Shown here: positions 1-12,410 of the stretch, one piece after another | How the letters are laid out: each line of letters starts with the position of its first letter | How positions within the stretch are numbered: position 1 is the first letter of the stretch | Assembly (NCBI GenBank): GCA_937922675.1 | Contig: CALAJN010000008.1 | Coordinates: 1-64,000, forward strand | Length of the DNA stretch: 64,000 bases | Source of the DNA: an uncultured Granulosicoccaceae bacterium | Lineage (GTDB): Bacteria; Pseudomonadota; Gammaproteobacteria; Granulosicoccales; Granulosicoccaceae | Direction: 5' to 3' | Program-made: the position numbers and the translations under genes | The notes under the pieces: model-generated | The model's input: only the letters and a program-made list of their open reading frames with translations | The model's database searches: none | Told to the model about the DNA's origin: nothing

Positions 1-2759
<2,759 letters not shown>

Positions 2760-3265
2760 GGTTAGTTACCGATTTTGACAGCCTGATTCCGCATTGATCG
2801 ACAGCCCGCAAGATCAAAACGCATAGTTGACGAGAATCACTATTTGAGCAGCCGACTATACCGCTTTGGTAGCCGGATTTAACCGCGCTTCAACTAAGGT
2901 ACAGTCGAAACGCTTCCGCTCCTTATTTTACCCCATTCTGCCGGATCGAGCCTGGTCACAGCTGTGACGACGTCTGGGAAATTCGTGAACCATTCGGCCT
3001 GGCACTCATAGGCACGCCTCGACGTTCAACAACGCCAACTTACGTAGGTACGCCGGTAAGAGATCAGTGCGTACGTTACCAGTTCGGCAGAGACGGACAA
3101 TGGCAATGACGCGCATTTCGTGGAAAGCGCCTCATGACTTTCTCGAGAGTGTGTCCAAGAGTGTGCGTTCCTGCGTCATTGCCATTGAATACTTCATTCA
3201 GTTTGTGGGGGGTGTATTCCCATTACCTCTTTGGCCGAATGCATGATCGTCGTCCGCTTTTTTAT
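2760..3265. other. Intergenic region upstream of the GH26-S41 gene
   Basis: About 500 bp without a convincing gene, between the ends of two minus-strand GH26 genes. It should hold the promoter of the GH26-S41 gene. The one clear element is the 14-bp palindrome at 2955-2968, listed separately. An open frame on + from 3134 only shadows the neighbouring gene. Confidence 0.5.
2955..2968. promoter_or_regulatory. Perfect 14-bp palindrome GTCACAG/CTGTGAC, possible operator
   Basis: GTCACAGCTGTGAC is a perfect inverted repeat about 200 bp upstream of the GH26-S41 start. The arms share the TCACA/TGTGA core with inverted repeats at 10918, 19939 and 27209 in other intergenic regions of the locus. The arm order (TCACA then TGTGA) is the reverse of a CRP site. 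The binding protein is unknown. Confidence 0.4.
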
Positions 3266-4738
3266 CTACCCGCGAGTACAGGCGTAGTCGGTAATTTTTC
3301 CGCCGTTTCGCTTTCGGGCAATGTAGTTAGCGCCGGCATTCCCAGCTCGGTCAGTATAGGTTTTACTGGCGGTAGCAAGCCATTTGCCGTTTTTGCGAAG
3401 TTGGATGGTGCCAGGAACACCGAAGACGAAGTTCGCTTCGTTTGCGTTGAACGTGACTACGCATGGATCTACTGGTGCGTTTCGATCGAATTCGCAGCGT
3501 ACGTCAACTTTGCCGCCCGGTCGCCATTCACGGATGTGGTAGGCCGCGTTGGCTGGTGCGTCGATGTCGGTGAATGAAGAAGTGCCATTGGGTACGGTGG
3601 AGAGCCAGTTACCGTTACGACGGATCACGTAGCCCTTCGACTTCCATTTGAGGTTTACGGTTGATCTTCCGGTGCGGACTGCCGTGCATGCACCTGTTGC
3701 CGGCAGAACGGCTGTAGCCGGCGAAATGGGTGCTCTTGCTACGCCAGTTCCTTTGTAGTACGGATCAGCAGCAAGAGCGGCGAATGCCTCGGTGGCTGGC
3801 CTCGACGTGCCGACTCGCCAGTCGCAATTATACTTGCCACCTTTGTGGTGCAGGTTGAAGTAGGCGAGGTGGGTGAATTGAGAGTACGCGGGCTCCTTGA
3901 ACAAGTTTCTTACGTCGTTGATCCACTTGGCCTTGCGGTTGCGATCCCTGGGGTCTTCGACTGACCCGAATTCACCGATCATCAATTGTTCGTTCGGGTG
4001 CTTGCGGCCAAAGTCGCGAAAGGGCTCGAAGATCTGTCGAGGGGACTTCCATGCGTTGTTGGTGCCGGTTCGGCATTGGTACCAGTTGAAGGCGTCCGCC
4101 GCGATGGCTTCGACCCATGCATCGCCTGGGTACCACCGGTCGGGGTGGCGTCGATCGCTCGCACGTAGCTCGAAGGATTGGGTCGCTATCCACACACGAC
4201 CGGCCAGTTTTACCCCCTCTTTGTTAAAGACTGACATGAAGTTGCGCCATGCAGCGATATAGTCCTTGGCGTTGCCGTATGAAATGTTGGTGCGGGCTTC
4301 GGGTTCGTGGTGGAACGACAGCCAGATGTTCGATTGATAGGGCCTGATGGCGTTGGCCCAGTTGACCATGTCTTGATAGAGCGGATCGCCTGGTCGGGCT
4401 GCAGCAATTTTGGCCCAACGAATTGGGCTGCCATTTCGCTCTGGCTTTATCGAGAGGATCAGGTCGCGGTCGTTAAGAAGATTTATTTCGTGGTTCGATG
4501 GAAAACGGTCGTTCCATCTTCTGTAGCGTCGAACGGCACCAACGTTTCGCCCAATGGACGCTTCGAATTGGTTGAGCGTGGGTGACTTGTTGGGCACTGC
4601 CACACCAAGCTGGATTCCTTGTTGCTGTGCACCGAGTTGGGCGCTTGGAATAATAAAGGCGAGAGTTGCGAGGACAAGTGTCGTCGCCATAGAAGCAGAA
4701 ATTTTCATATCGTTTTGTATCGTTAACAGCGTGTTCAC
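3266..4738 (-). CDS. Secreted GH26-like glycoside hydrolase with two C-terminal beta domains
   Basis: The protein has a signal peptide (ATTLVLATLAFIIPSAQLGAQ) and a GH26-type domain at about residues 45-335. Acid/base Glu lies in WLSFHHEPE and nucleophile Glu in LMIGEFGSVED. Two short beta repeats follow, each with an RRNGNWL/RKNGKWL core and a final Cys (about 345-415 and 420-490). It is closely similar over the whole catalytic domain to the gene downstream, so the pair looks like a tandem duplication in which one copy gained the linkers and protease. The frame opens at a GTG (4738). An in-frame ATG at 4708 gives a more typical signal peptide and may be the real start. Predicted to act in the periplasm or outside on a mannan-like or self-made polysaccharide. 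Substrate unknown. Confidence 0.85.
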   Translation of the reverse strand: MNTLLTIQNDMKISASMATTLVLATLAFIIPSAQLGAQQQGIQLGVAVPNKSPTLNQFEASIGRNVGAVRRYRRWNDRFPSNHEINLLNDRDLILSIKPERNGSPIRWAKIAAARPGDPLYQDMVNWANAIRPYQSNIWLSFHHEPEARTNISYGNAKDYIAAWRNFMSVFNKEGVKLAGRVWIATQSFELRASDRRHPDRWYPGDAWVEAIAADAFNWYQCRTGTNNAWKSPRQIFEPFRDFGRKHPNEQLMIGEFGSVEDPRDRNRKAKWINDVRNLFKEPAYSQFTHLAYFNLHHKGGKYNCDWRVGTSRPATEAFAALAADPYYKGTGVARAPISPATAVLPATGACTAVRTGRSTVNLKWKSKGYVIRRNGNWLSTVPNGTSSFTDIDAPANAAYHIREWRPGGKVDVRCEFDRNAPVDPCVVTFNANEANFVFGVPGTIQLRKNGKWLATASKTYTDRAGNAGANYIARKRNGGKITDYACTRG

Positions 4739-6676
4739 TTAACGGTCAATTCATGTTGCGCGAAAAAACCGTGTGTTGACTATTTCTAATGGTTGGTAAA
4801 GCGTTCTGGAAAAGCATCAAAACGTACTACCTCCTTGCAAGCACGCCGCTCTTGTTTCATTCCGTTGTAATTGTTCAGCAAGGCTTATTTTTCAGCGATC
4901 AAATACTAGAGGATTTAAAATTCTGTGTTTGCTGGTGGAGCCTTTGTAATACTCATAAGCGTTGGTGTGACGGGTAGCTTGAGATCAGCAACACGGGTCC
5001 TTGGCTTGTTGTCTGTGCTGTGCCTTTGTACAACTTGGCTGTCAAAGCTAGTAAACAGGATCCTCGTTGCGGTCCCGCAATGAATCGAACACTAGCTATA
5101 GAGATGCAATCAGTAGAGGTGAATGACTGACGACGACAAACTTTGATGACGCACAGTTGCATAGCGTTTGTGCAAGGCGCTACGAACCTCCTAACTCAAG
5201 TGGGTAGAGGACGGGTAGCGTGTTGACGATTGTCGTGAGATATGCAGGCAAGCACGTGTGTTTCGTTGCAACTTCTGGTCATGTGTCGGCGAACATACAG
5301 GAGAGCTGTTGGTCAATGATGCCGGTACATGCTCTGTGTTCTGAATTGTAATCCTCGCGAAATAGCTGATTGATACAAAAGTACAGACCTACGAGGGCTG
5401 AGTAAAAAGTGGTTTGCAGGGGCCCAGTTCGATTCACAGGCAGCTAGACTCTGGACACAAGCGACGAGTATGTTGTGTCTCTGGCATGCCTATGGACGAT
5501 GCGGATCTCGCGACGCGGAACTTACGAACGTGTCATGCTGGAAGGCTATTATCGTTTGTTGATATTGTCCTGAGGCGAAGCGCGCTGCGGGTGCGTTGCT
5601 GTACGGTCTTGTATCGCATTCGCTGTTCGACATTCTCGACCCTGCGCGGCCTGGATCCAGAGCGCTCTGCCAGCAACGTCATCGTTCACTGTGCCTTTAC
5701 CTCTGTGCTCGGTGAGTCTGATGTGTTGATGGCTCTGCGCGCCAACTAGGCCCGGCATCGGCCATGAAGCGTACGTCTGTTGCTGCAGAACCGAATCGTC
5801 GATAGCGAACACACCATCTCGCGTATCACTGACAACCGTTTGGCGGAGAGCTTGGTGTGCGACTTCATGCGACGCTACCGCTGCGTTGGCTTTAACGCGT
5901 TGAAGCCCAGGAGGCGCTCGAATCGAGGTTTGCCACGGGCTGAAAATGCTCAATACTGAGCGCACGGATCGTGGCATTGATCGAGTTCTTCTGCGTGGTT
6001 TGAGGCCACCGCATAGGTCTTTACGGTCCAGATAAACGGAGCACTGCAAGCACCTGATTCGAATATCACGCTGATCGCCGCATCCGGGTCCGCAAAAGAC
6101 CCAGCCATTCTGACTCCAAGACGCTTGAAGAATCGATGGGCTTGGTGCAAGAGCTCGCCGATAAGTGCTGAGAGCCAATCACTTCGCTACGAGGTCGAGC
6201 AGCTGGGCGAGCGAGACTGCCCCAGCTCTCGCAACTCCTGCGATCACCGTCAAGCGATTCGGACGCTGCTTGACGCAAGTGCAAACCTCGCAGCCGCTCT
6301 GGTCGATCACGATGTGCGCACCCCGGACACAAGAAGCGCACGTGCGCGATGCTCGATCAGGAGGCCTTGTCTGCACCGCCGCAATCCGATTCGGCAACAG
6401 GCCACTGTGGCCACGGTGGCGCCATCGAAGTTGATGAGGAACCGAGCTGTCGCCATCAGGTGTTCGAGCTCCCCGAGTTGCGCCGCTGTTGCATGAGTAC
6501 AGGCTGTACGCCGGCACCTGGGTTTTGAGCCGTATCAGGCGATCGGTCGACATCTGCAGCGACAGAACATCGTGCGTGCTGATGAAACAAGACATGTTCG
6601 TGGCACACAGTGGTTTTTGCTCTGGACAATGGCGCTCGAGCAAGCGGCGTTGTTCATTGTGCATCTCTCCTGCAAA

Positions 6677-6847
6677 CGCGCACTGCGTCCCTACGTGATT
6701 TGGCGAAAACTCAGCTATCCCGCAAAGTGCAATCGTGGGGATATATTGGGCCCGATGCTGCTGTCTCTGGTTCCAGCAGCACAAGCGCTGGGCGTGTCAC
6801 CCGTTGAATTTCTGACCAACATAGCCGCCGAGTGTCAGCAGACAGGA
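6677..6847 (+). pseudogene. IS66-family transposase C-terminal remnant
   Basis: The translation contains RALRPYVIWRKLSY followed by GPMLLSLVPAAQALGVSPVEFLTNI. This matches the end of IS66-type transposases, where an AERALRP.VI.RK motif is followed by a hydrophobic helix and a YL or FL motif. The preceding DDE domain cannot be read in any single frame. No terminal inverted repeats could be assigned. The fragment is embedded in a longer open frame whose remainder is not transposase-like. Confidence 0.6.
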
Positions 6848-7035
6848 CAAGTGACAACGCGACTGTCGTACAGAATCCGGCGATACTGTCTGCGCCCTAA
6901 AACGGGCGGTAACTGTGGTGCGCTCTGGTCACTAATGGTTGGCTTACATTCGGTGAACACGTACAGCAAAGACAGCGTTGCCGGAGAAATTTTCCATATT
7001 CGATCTGCTGGAGGGGCATCGTCGCAGAGGCCCAA

Positions 7036-7206
7036 ATGAACAAGGTGCTCGAGCGGCTGTACAACGAGGCCAAGCGGCGAGCGACAGTTGCCGTTTCATT
7101 TCCAAATGAGGATTCTTGGCTGCGCCTGGTCAGCGCGATGCTGATGGAGATATCCGAGAAATGGCAAGCGGGCCGTGTACGCATCACCCTGCAACCAGCC
7201 GCATGA
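7036..7206 (+). pseudogene. IS256-family transposase C-terminal remnant
   Basis: A 56-residue frame reads ERLYNEAKRRATVAVSFPNE...AMLMEISEKWQAGR. This is the usual C-terminus of IS256/Mutator-type transposases (LN.E.KRRTRVV.IFPNE..LRLV.A.L.E..E.W..GR). The DDE core that should precede it is missing. The 'V' positions in place of the normal RTRVVGIFPNE pattern suggest decay. It directly follows the IS66-like remnant, so different elements have been nested or eroded here. Confidence 0.65.
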
Positions 7207-7450
7207 AGGGTAGACCAAGACAACAGAAAAGATGATGCATTTGTCAATGCAGGGGAGTGGGCAGTCACGGGTACAATGTACAATGACGAACTCCTACAGC
7301 TCCGTCGGCGTTATCGCGCCGCTCGAATGCCTGGCCCTCAATCGCAAGAGTGTGTACCGATGCCGCTGCTGAGATTGACGGGAAGATGAAAAAAATAATC
7401 TATAAAGCGCCAGGTTGTATTTATCCTAATGTTTGAGAGTTCGTGAATAT

Positions 7451-8260
7451 ATGAAAGACTCACCAATTAAAATTTCGGTGATTATTATTACCTGGAATGA
7501 GTTGGATCTAGTTGATCGCTGTTTGCATTCCTTCTATAGCGATTTTGACTTCAATTCCCACGAGATAGTTCTAGTGGACAATGGCTCTTCTGATGGTACA
7601 GATGAGCTGATATTGAAAAAATACCCGTCAGTCACCTACCTTAAATTGAGCAAGAATATTGGCGTGGGTCCAGCTCGAAATCGCGCGATAATCGCCAGTC
7701 GTGGTGAATTTATAATGACACTGGACAACGATGCACTTCTAGAGTGTGACTTTTCTACTGTTGCAGCGAGTATTGAGAGTTCTTTCAAGAGTGAAGAACG
7801 GCTCGGTGTAATGGGCTTCCGATTATGCTATCCGGATGGTACTTATCAATACAATGGAAGGACTTTCCCCGGTTTGCTGCAGCCTCTCGTAAGCCGTGTC
7901 GCTGTTCTTCAAAAAGTCAGCATTTTGCGTAGGTTGATAGATAATCATTTGCGCAAAGACCTCGGCAACGAGTCAAGCGGTTTGCACGAAGTTGATTATG
8001 TCTTGGGGGCTAATCAAATATTTAGAAAGAAAGACGTAGTCCATGTCGGCATGTACGATGATGCTATTTTCTTTGGCCCCGAGGATCTTGAATTCTGTTG
8101 GCGTCTAAAGGAATATTTGGGGCGTGTAAACATGATCAACTTGTCGCTCAGCATCGTGCACGATTATCAGCGTAGGACAACAAAGCTCAATCTGATTTTG
8201 TTGAAACACTTGTTCTCGTATTACAGAACGTGGGCGAAAATGAGGTTTGCCCGGTTTTGA
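7451..8260 (+). CDS. Glycosyltransferase family 2
   Basis: GT-A fold glycosyltransferase, 269 residues from the ATG at 7451 (the frame extends to a TTG at 7433). It shows the nucleotide-binding start ISVIIITWNELDLVDRC, the VDNGSSDGTDELI strand, NIGVGPARNRAI, the DND metal-binding motif (MTLDNDA) and an acceptor-side FFGPEDLEFCWRLK, as in rhamnosyl- and similar O-antigen transferases. It would add a sugar to a lipid-linked polysaccharide unit at the cytoplasmic face. The DNA is noticeably richer in A and T than the right half of the window, and the gene lies just after transposase remnants, both suggesting acquisition. It stands alone on + between minus-strand genes. Donor sugar unknown. Confidence 0.9.
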   Translation: MKDSPIKISVIIITWNELDLVDRCLHSFYSDFDFNSHEIVLVDNGSSDGTDELILKKYPSVTYLKLSKNIGVGPARNRAIIASRGEFIMTLDNDALLECDFSTVAASIESSFKSEERLGVMGFRLCYPDGTYQYNGRTFPGLLQPLVSRVAVLQKVSILRRLIDNHLRKDLGNESSGLHEVDYVLGANQIFRKKDVVHVGMYDDAIFFGPEDLEFCWRLKEYLGRVNMINLSLSIVHDYQRRTTKLNLILLKHLFSYYRTWAKMRFARF

Positions 8261-8568
8261 GATTGCGCGTTGTTCGCCAGTGCGAAAAACGATAGTCAGG
8301 GTTATTTTCGTGCAAGAGCTTTTCAAGTTTTCTTGCCGACGATAAATTCCTGCTCGACCGAGCAGGGGGGGTGGGGCGATCGTTAACGATCGCCGCGGCC
8401 AGGCGACATGCACCCGCGACGATCTCTACTTCTCTGGCAGCAAGTGTTTATCGGGAGGGCTATATTTAATCAACGGCCCACAAGGCTACGATCCATATTT
8501 TTAAAGGCGACTGACTCATTGCGCCGCATTTTTAGAGATGATTGGTAGCGCCGTAGGTCATTATGTAT
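8261..8568. other. Convergent intergenic region
   Basis: About 300 bp between the ends of the + strand GT2 gene and the minus-strand GH26 lipoprotein gene. It contains an inverted repeat TGCTCG/CGAGCA (8351-8364), a G-run and the perfect 20-bp palindrome at 8375-8394. No gene is supported. Confidence 0.5.
8375..8394. repeat. Perfect 20-bp palindrome
   Basis: GGCGATCG, TTAA and CGATCGCC form a perfect self-complementary 20-mer. A 6-bp inverted repeat lies just before it (8351-8364). Without a loop or T-run it is a poor intrinsic terminator. It could be a protein-binding site, or a cruciform-prone boundary between two convergent genes. Confidence 0.7.
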
Positions 8569-9771
8569 TCACTCGCCCTTTATAAAGTATGGATCGTTTA
8601 TCAAATCCCTGTAGCCGTCAAGCTCGATGTTTCCACCGGTGTCGATTCTCCAATCGCAACCCAGGTGATCTCGGTCGAAATATGTTATCGCTTTGATATT
8701 GGTCCAACTTTTCAGTGTCTCACTGGCATTGCGAAGCCACTGCGCCTTGCGCCCGTCGACCAGTTTGTCATCGAAAGTGCCCCATTCAGCCAGAGCAAGA
8801 GGCTTGCTGAATTGCGATGCCCAGTCGTACCAGCCTTGCCCTTCCACACCCAGCTCTCTCCAGCGACTATTGATTTCTCGCGCTGTCAAGCTGCAATTAC
8901 CGGCCATGTTGTACAAATCGGCGGACATCCAGTCGACATAGTCAACACCGGGAAACATCGATTCAATGTGATTTCGAACAGTATCGTTACCACCGGGACC
9001 CCACTGCCACCCCATGATGATCCAGTTCCAGCTGACATTGTCTACCTGAAGCGCGGCGAAGCGATTATGAATGTAGCGCCACATATCGACATAGTCCTGC
9101 GCTGTTTGTCCTTCCCCGCAATTCGGTGTGTTGTTGGAGCATGCATCATCTTCTGGTTCATGATGAAACGTCAGGAGCATCGGGATGCCTGAGTCCTTGA
9201 TGAGACCAGCTAGCTTGTCAATGATCGCGTCCGATCTTCCTGACGTTATGTTTTTCCAAGCGCCCACTTTGTAGGACACCATTGGAATCCTGCCATTGAC
9301 GTAGCTGTTGACAATCTGGTTGATGTTTATTCGATCAAGCGTCCAGTTTCTATTGGGGTAGAAAACTCGTTCGATAGCCATTTTATGCCCAAGCAAATTT
9401 TCTCGACCTGCCAAGGTAACCCCATTAGCTTCATCGCCAGAGTTCATGCCGATGTAAGCGCCAAAATCTGGTATTGCAACCTTGTTGTTGCTGTTGGCAG
9501 CGCCAATTACTGGGGCGCTGATTGCCGAACTGTTAGTTGATCCATTGGGGCCGTCGATAGTGGTGGATGCGCCCGTTGGTCCTACTCCGACCGAGCCGCT
9601 TACTTTAGACGAGTCCTGGCCGGCGGAATCGCTCTTTTCTGCCTGGTCTGGAGCCTCAACCGCCAAGGGCGATTGGCCACAGGCGGCCAGGAATGCTGAA
9701 AAAACCACCACCTTGAGGATCTGGACCATCTGCTGAAGAGTGCTCTCAAAACCAACCTGGTTCAAACTCAT
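8569..9771 (-). CDS. Lipoprotein GH26-like glycoside hydrolase
   Basis: The 400-residue protein has a lipobox (FSAFLAACGQS), so it should be a lipoprotein on the outer or inner membrane. A low-complexity Ser/Gly/Thr/Ala linker (about 35-90) leads to a GH26-type domain (95-395). Acid/base Glu is in LLTFHHEPEDD and nucleophile Glu in LALAEWGTFDD. The C-terminal DHLGCDWRID segment resembles the NCDWRV segment of the GH26 genes at 1-4738, but the overall sequence is more diverged. The frame begins at 9771. An internal ATG at 9729, closer to the signal, is a possible start. It probably trims the polysaccharide made by this locus; the actual linkage cut is unknown. Confidence 0.85.
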   Translation of the reverse strand: MSLNQVGFESTLQQMVQILKVVVFSAFLAACGQSPLAVEAPDQAEKSDSAGQDSSKVSGSVGVGPTGASTTIDGPNGSTNSSAISAPVIGAANSNNKVAIPDFGAYIGMNSGDEANGVTLAGRENLLGHKMAIERVFYPNRNWTLDRININQIVNSYVNGRIPMVSYKVGAWKNITSGRSDAIIDKLAGLIKDSGIPMLLTFHHEPEDDACSNNTPNCGEGQTAQDYVDMWRYIHNRFAALQVDNVSWNWIIMGWQWGPGGNDTVRNHIESMFPGVDYVDWMSADLYNMAGNCSLTAREINSRWRELGVEGQGWYDWASQFSKPLALAEWGTFDDKLVDGRKAQWLRNASETLKSWTNIKAITYFDRDHLGCDWRIDTGGNIELDGYRDLINDPYFIKGE

Positions 9772-9946
9772 GTGTCACCCGCGTGTCGAAGAAGTACCTC
9801 TATGTCTTCTCGTAGCGGCAGAGCGTCTGTGAATATTAGCGAAAGTGACGGAGAGGTAACGCTTTATGTCTACGAAACACTGCTGCTCACTGTACGTGCT
9901 CCCAAATCGGTAAAACGAGAACTCATCGAGTTGCGTCAAAATACTG

Positions 9947-10795
9947 TCAGTTTCGCGCAACCTCTGACCCGTCACGGGGCATTTTAGCCTCGACTGCACA
10001 GTACTGATCAAACCGTCGGCACAGTTCGAGCCAGAAAAGGAGCCCGATACCTACAAGAAACGATTCGATGTTACGCAAAAGCCACAGGCCGATATGTCCG
10101 ATCATCCCCCCACTGGCCTCTACTGCTGCAGGGTCAACTACCCCAGTCGGAAACACACCCTCTGGGTAGATCACGCCGAGAGCCAGAGCGCCGGCACCGA
10201 GCGCAACAGCTAGCATCAAACGCTGATCAAGCGGCATAGCCGACTCTGGATCGGATGGCGTATCAGCCCAGGAGGTTATGGCAACAAATACCATGACCAG
10301 CCCTGCGGCCTCAGCGTTCCTGTTCATGAATAGATTAAAAGCGCTTTGCGGTGCCAGGATTTGTGGGGCAACAACGATCACTAAAATTGCAAGAATAAAG
10401 AGCGCAGGCCGACGTTGAGATGGTGGTACAAACAACCACACCGCGATGACTACACCGGCCAGAAAGGACTCCGAATGCGTACCTATCGACGCCGGTAAAC
10501 CCGGATAACCGGTAGTAAACAGAAGGCCAGCTGAGAGTAGAATAAATGCCAGGCCAAGCCGAGGGCGGCTGCTGCATTGCAGCAGCGCGATGGAAAAGGC
10601 AAGAAATGAAACAGCCTCAGAATTGTTAGAAGACTGCTGTGCAATAAAATCTGGAAAATGATTCATTGCTGGCGATACAATTGTCACGGCAAGCAAAGCG
10701 AGCGCGCTGATTGCGAGCCAGGGTAGGGAACGGGACACAAATAGCCCCAGGCGATGTTTCCGATTAAAAATTGAGCGAAGTCTCATTATCGTCAT
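9947..10795 (-). CDS. Multi-pass membrane protein of unknown function
   Basis: I do not recognise a family. The 282-residue protein (from ATG 10795; the frame opens at a TTG at 10843) has about seven or eight hydrophobic segments, including LPWLAISALALLAVTIV, LFILAILVIVVAPQIL and LMLAVALGAGALALGVIY. Charged loops carry few conserved-looking residues. It lies between the GH26 lipoprotein and the flippase on the same strand and may belong to polysaccharide assembly or modification, but this rests on position only. An inverted repeat shared with other promoters of the locus lies about 125 bp upstream of the start. Confidence 0.65.
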   Translation of the reverse strand: MTIMRLRSIFNRKHRLGLFVSRSLPWLAISALALLAVTIVSPAMNHFPDFIAQQSSNNSEAVSFLAFSIALLQCSSRPRLGLAFILLSAGLLFTTGYPGLPASIGTHSESFLAGVVIAVWLFVPPSQRRPALFILAILVIVVAPQILAPQSAFNLFMNRNAEAAGLVMVFVAITSWADTPSDPESAMPLDQRLMLAVALGAGALALGVIYPEGVFPTGVVDPAAVEASGGMIGHIGLWLLRNIESFLVGIGLLFWLELCRRFDQYCAVEAKMPRDGSEVARN

Positions 10796-10917
10796 GTGTT
10801 CGAATGCGTACTGCAAGGGTCGTCGTGAAGCCGAATAGAGCAAAAGCCTCAGATTCCCGTCTGCAACGCGTCTGTGAATTTCTGTGTTACATGAATAATT
10901 TGAATTGCCGTAATATT

Positions 10918-10931
10918 TGTCACATCTGACA
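10918..10931. promoter_or_regulatory. TGTCA-N4-TGACA inverted repeat, possible operator
   Basis: TGTCACATCTGACA lies upstream of the membrane protein gene, in the 190-bp gap after the flippase gene. Its TGTCA and TGACA arms match the half-sites at 19939-19959. Taken alone it could be chance. The case rests on the recurrence. Confidence 0.3.
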
Positions 10932-11032
10932 TTTTACCGTACTTCCTGTTGTGCCACTTCGCAAACCCGTGTATCGCTGAAGAGTTACCACGTACTATCA
11001 AACTTGTAATAGCAGTTGCGAAGCAAGCTTTT

Positions 11033-12325
11033 CTAGCTAGGTCTTATCGGCTCGGCGCGACCGTAGTAGAAAACGACCACAAAAACGACTGCCAACCCAA
11101 CTAAAAAAACGGATGAACCCATGAATGAGACAGTCTCGATCATGTTCAGATTGAGAATGCTTGGTCCGACCACAAGGGGAAGCAATGTGGCGACCAGCAG
11201 TACAAATTGAATAAAAAGTACAGCCAGAACTTTTCGATTTGCCGATAGTGCACCCAAAATCGGCTGCATCACCTGTACCACGAAAATTCGCAGCGCTATC
11301 TTACTCGCGAGCAGGCCACTTACCGCCCACGCCGCGCCGAATATGAACGAAAAAAGAGCCTTTGAAAAGAGCGCAAGAGGCGCCAGGATCAGCGTTACTA
11401 TCAGCGCAATGAGTCCAATTTTACGCATTGGCAATCTGAATGTTTCGCTGCTTTTCTCAGACGCGGAAATACCTACATAGGTTCTGAGAACGGTGGTTGC
11501 CGCAGCGACAATCGTTCCAACAGGCCGGTTCATGACCAATAGAGCAAGGGCATATTGTCCAGCCGCTGCCGCCCCAAAGAAAAACCCCATGATAAGAACC
11601 GGTAGCCTGTCAGCGAGTACACCAAACAGCATGCCTCCGCCTTCATTCATCGGATATTCTTTATATTTACGCAATGTCGTACCTATCGCCCAATCGAAAG
11701 CTTGCGTAGATCCGCTCTTAAATAGTCTGATGGTTTTCAAGATCAAGTTGTGCAAACCGAATACGCTGCCGAGTACCGCCGCAAGTAACAAACCAAGCAC
11801 TCCTCCTTCCACAACGCCTAGCACAACCCGTGATGATGCCAAAGCAAGGGATCTGCCGAATTCTGACTTCGCAACGTCAACAAAGTGGCTTTTACTGTTC
11901 AGATAAGCTGCCAGTACGAAGTACATATTCCTTCCCAGAAATATAAACAGCAAAAGTATCGCGAGCACCGCGTTGGGTAGCGCCGCGACATAAGTTGATT
12001 GTTCACCCGAGGTCAGCACCACGTAGGTAGCCGTAGCTCCAACCATCGCAGTCGATGTTGCGATGATTAGTGACAAAACAAGAAGCCTATTGCGATCTTG
12101 TTCATTGTCACTGACAACGAAGGCACGGTCATAGGCCAATGCGCAGATGACCATCACAATTTGCGCAATAGCATCGATTGACTGGACTGCGCCAAATACC
12201 GCCGGAGAGTAGAGCCTCGTTACGATGGGCAGCACCAAAAGCAGCACAACTTGTCCACCGATAGCGCCCGATAGTAATATCGTCACATGGCCAATGAAAT
12301 TATTGTTCTTATTATTGCTCTGCAC
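11033..12325 (-). CDS. Wzx-like polysaccharide flippase
   Basis: This 430-residue membrane protein has about 12-14 hydrophobic segments. It starts with FIGHVTILLSGAIGGQVVLLLVLPIVTRLYSP, which fits the first helices of the MOP/PST flippase family (LPIVTRLYSPAVFG is typical). GGMLFGVLADRLPVLIMGFFFG corresponds to the usual mid-protein helix pair. It would flip undecaprenyl-linked repeat units across the inner membrane. It is the last of the co-directional minus-strand run beginning at 19759. A second, unrelated-looking flippase is encoded at 24602. Few base positions separate it from the GT2 gene, consistent with an operon. Confidence 0.9.
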   Translation of the reverse strand: MQSNNKNNNFIGHVTILLSGAIGGQVVLLLVLPIVTRLYSPAVFGAVQSIDAIAQIVMVICALAYDRAFVVSDNEQDRNRLLVLSLIIATSTAMVGATATYVVLTSGEQSTYVAALPNAVLAILLLFIFLGRNMYFVLAAYLNSKSHFVDVAKSEFGRSLALASSRVVLGVVEGGVLGLLLAAVLGSVFGLHNLILKTIRLFKSGSTQAFDWAIGTTLRKYKEYPMNEGGGMLFGVLADRLPVLIMGFFFGAAAAGQYALALLVMNRPVGTIVAAATTVLRTYVGISASEKSSETFRLPMRKIGLIALIVTLILAPLALFSKALFSFIFGAAWAVSGLLASKIALRIFVVQVMQPILGALSANRKVLAVLFIQFVLLVATLLPLVVGPSILNLNMIETVSFMGSSVFLVGLAVVFVVVFYYGRAEPIRPS

Positions 12326-12410
12326 AATGTTTCTCGTTATTTTTTCTTGTGGCTTAACCGTGCTTTGCCATTGACTTTCGCGTACAAGGCCATGGTTTCA
12401 ACCCTGGTCG

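Larger units (their letters stand above)
4739..7432. other. Gene-poor region with decayed transposase remnants
   Basis: This 2.7 kb lacks a convincing intact gene. Open frames on both strands are rich in Arg, Cys and Ser and have no recognisable domain. Two fragments can be read: an IS66-like C-terminus (6677-6847) and an IS256-like C-terminus (7036-7206), both on +. The 4739-6600 part holds nothing I can name. It is probably eroded insertion-sequence DNA, since the transition to A/T-rich glycosyltransferase sequence follows directly. Confidence 0.6.

Noticed and set aside
6125-6496. + strand frame in the transposase-remnant region
   Set aside because: I could not match it to a transposase core or any other family. 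Low-complexity composition.
5549-6784. Two adjoining minus-strand frames of about 200 codons each
   Set aside because: Rich in Arg, Ser and Cys with no recognisable motif. They run antisense to the + strand IS66-like remnant or lie in degenerate sequence. Not supported as genes.
9775-10011. 78-codon minus-strand frame between the GH26 lipoprotein and the membrane protein genes
   Set aside because: No start signal, no domain, and it overlaps the end of the membrane protein gene.
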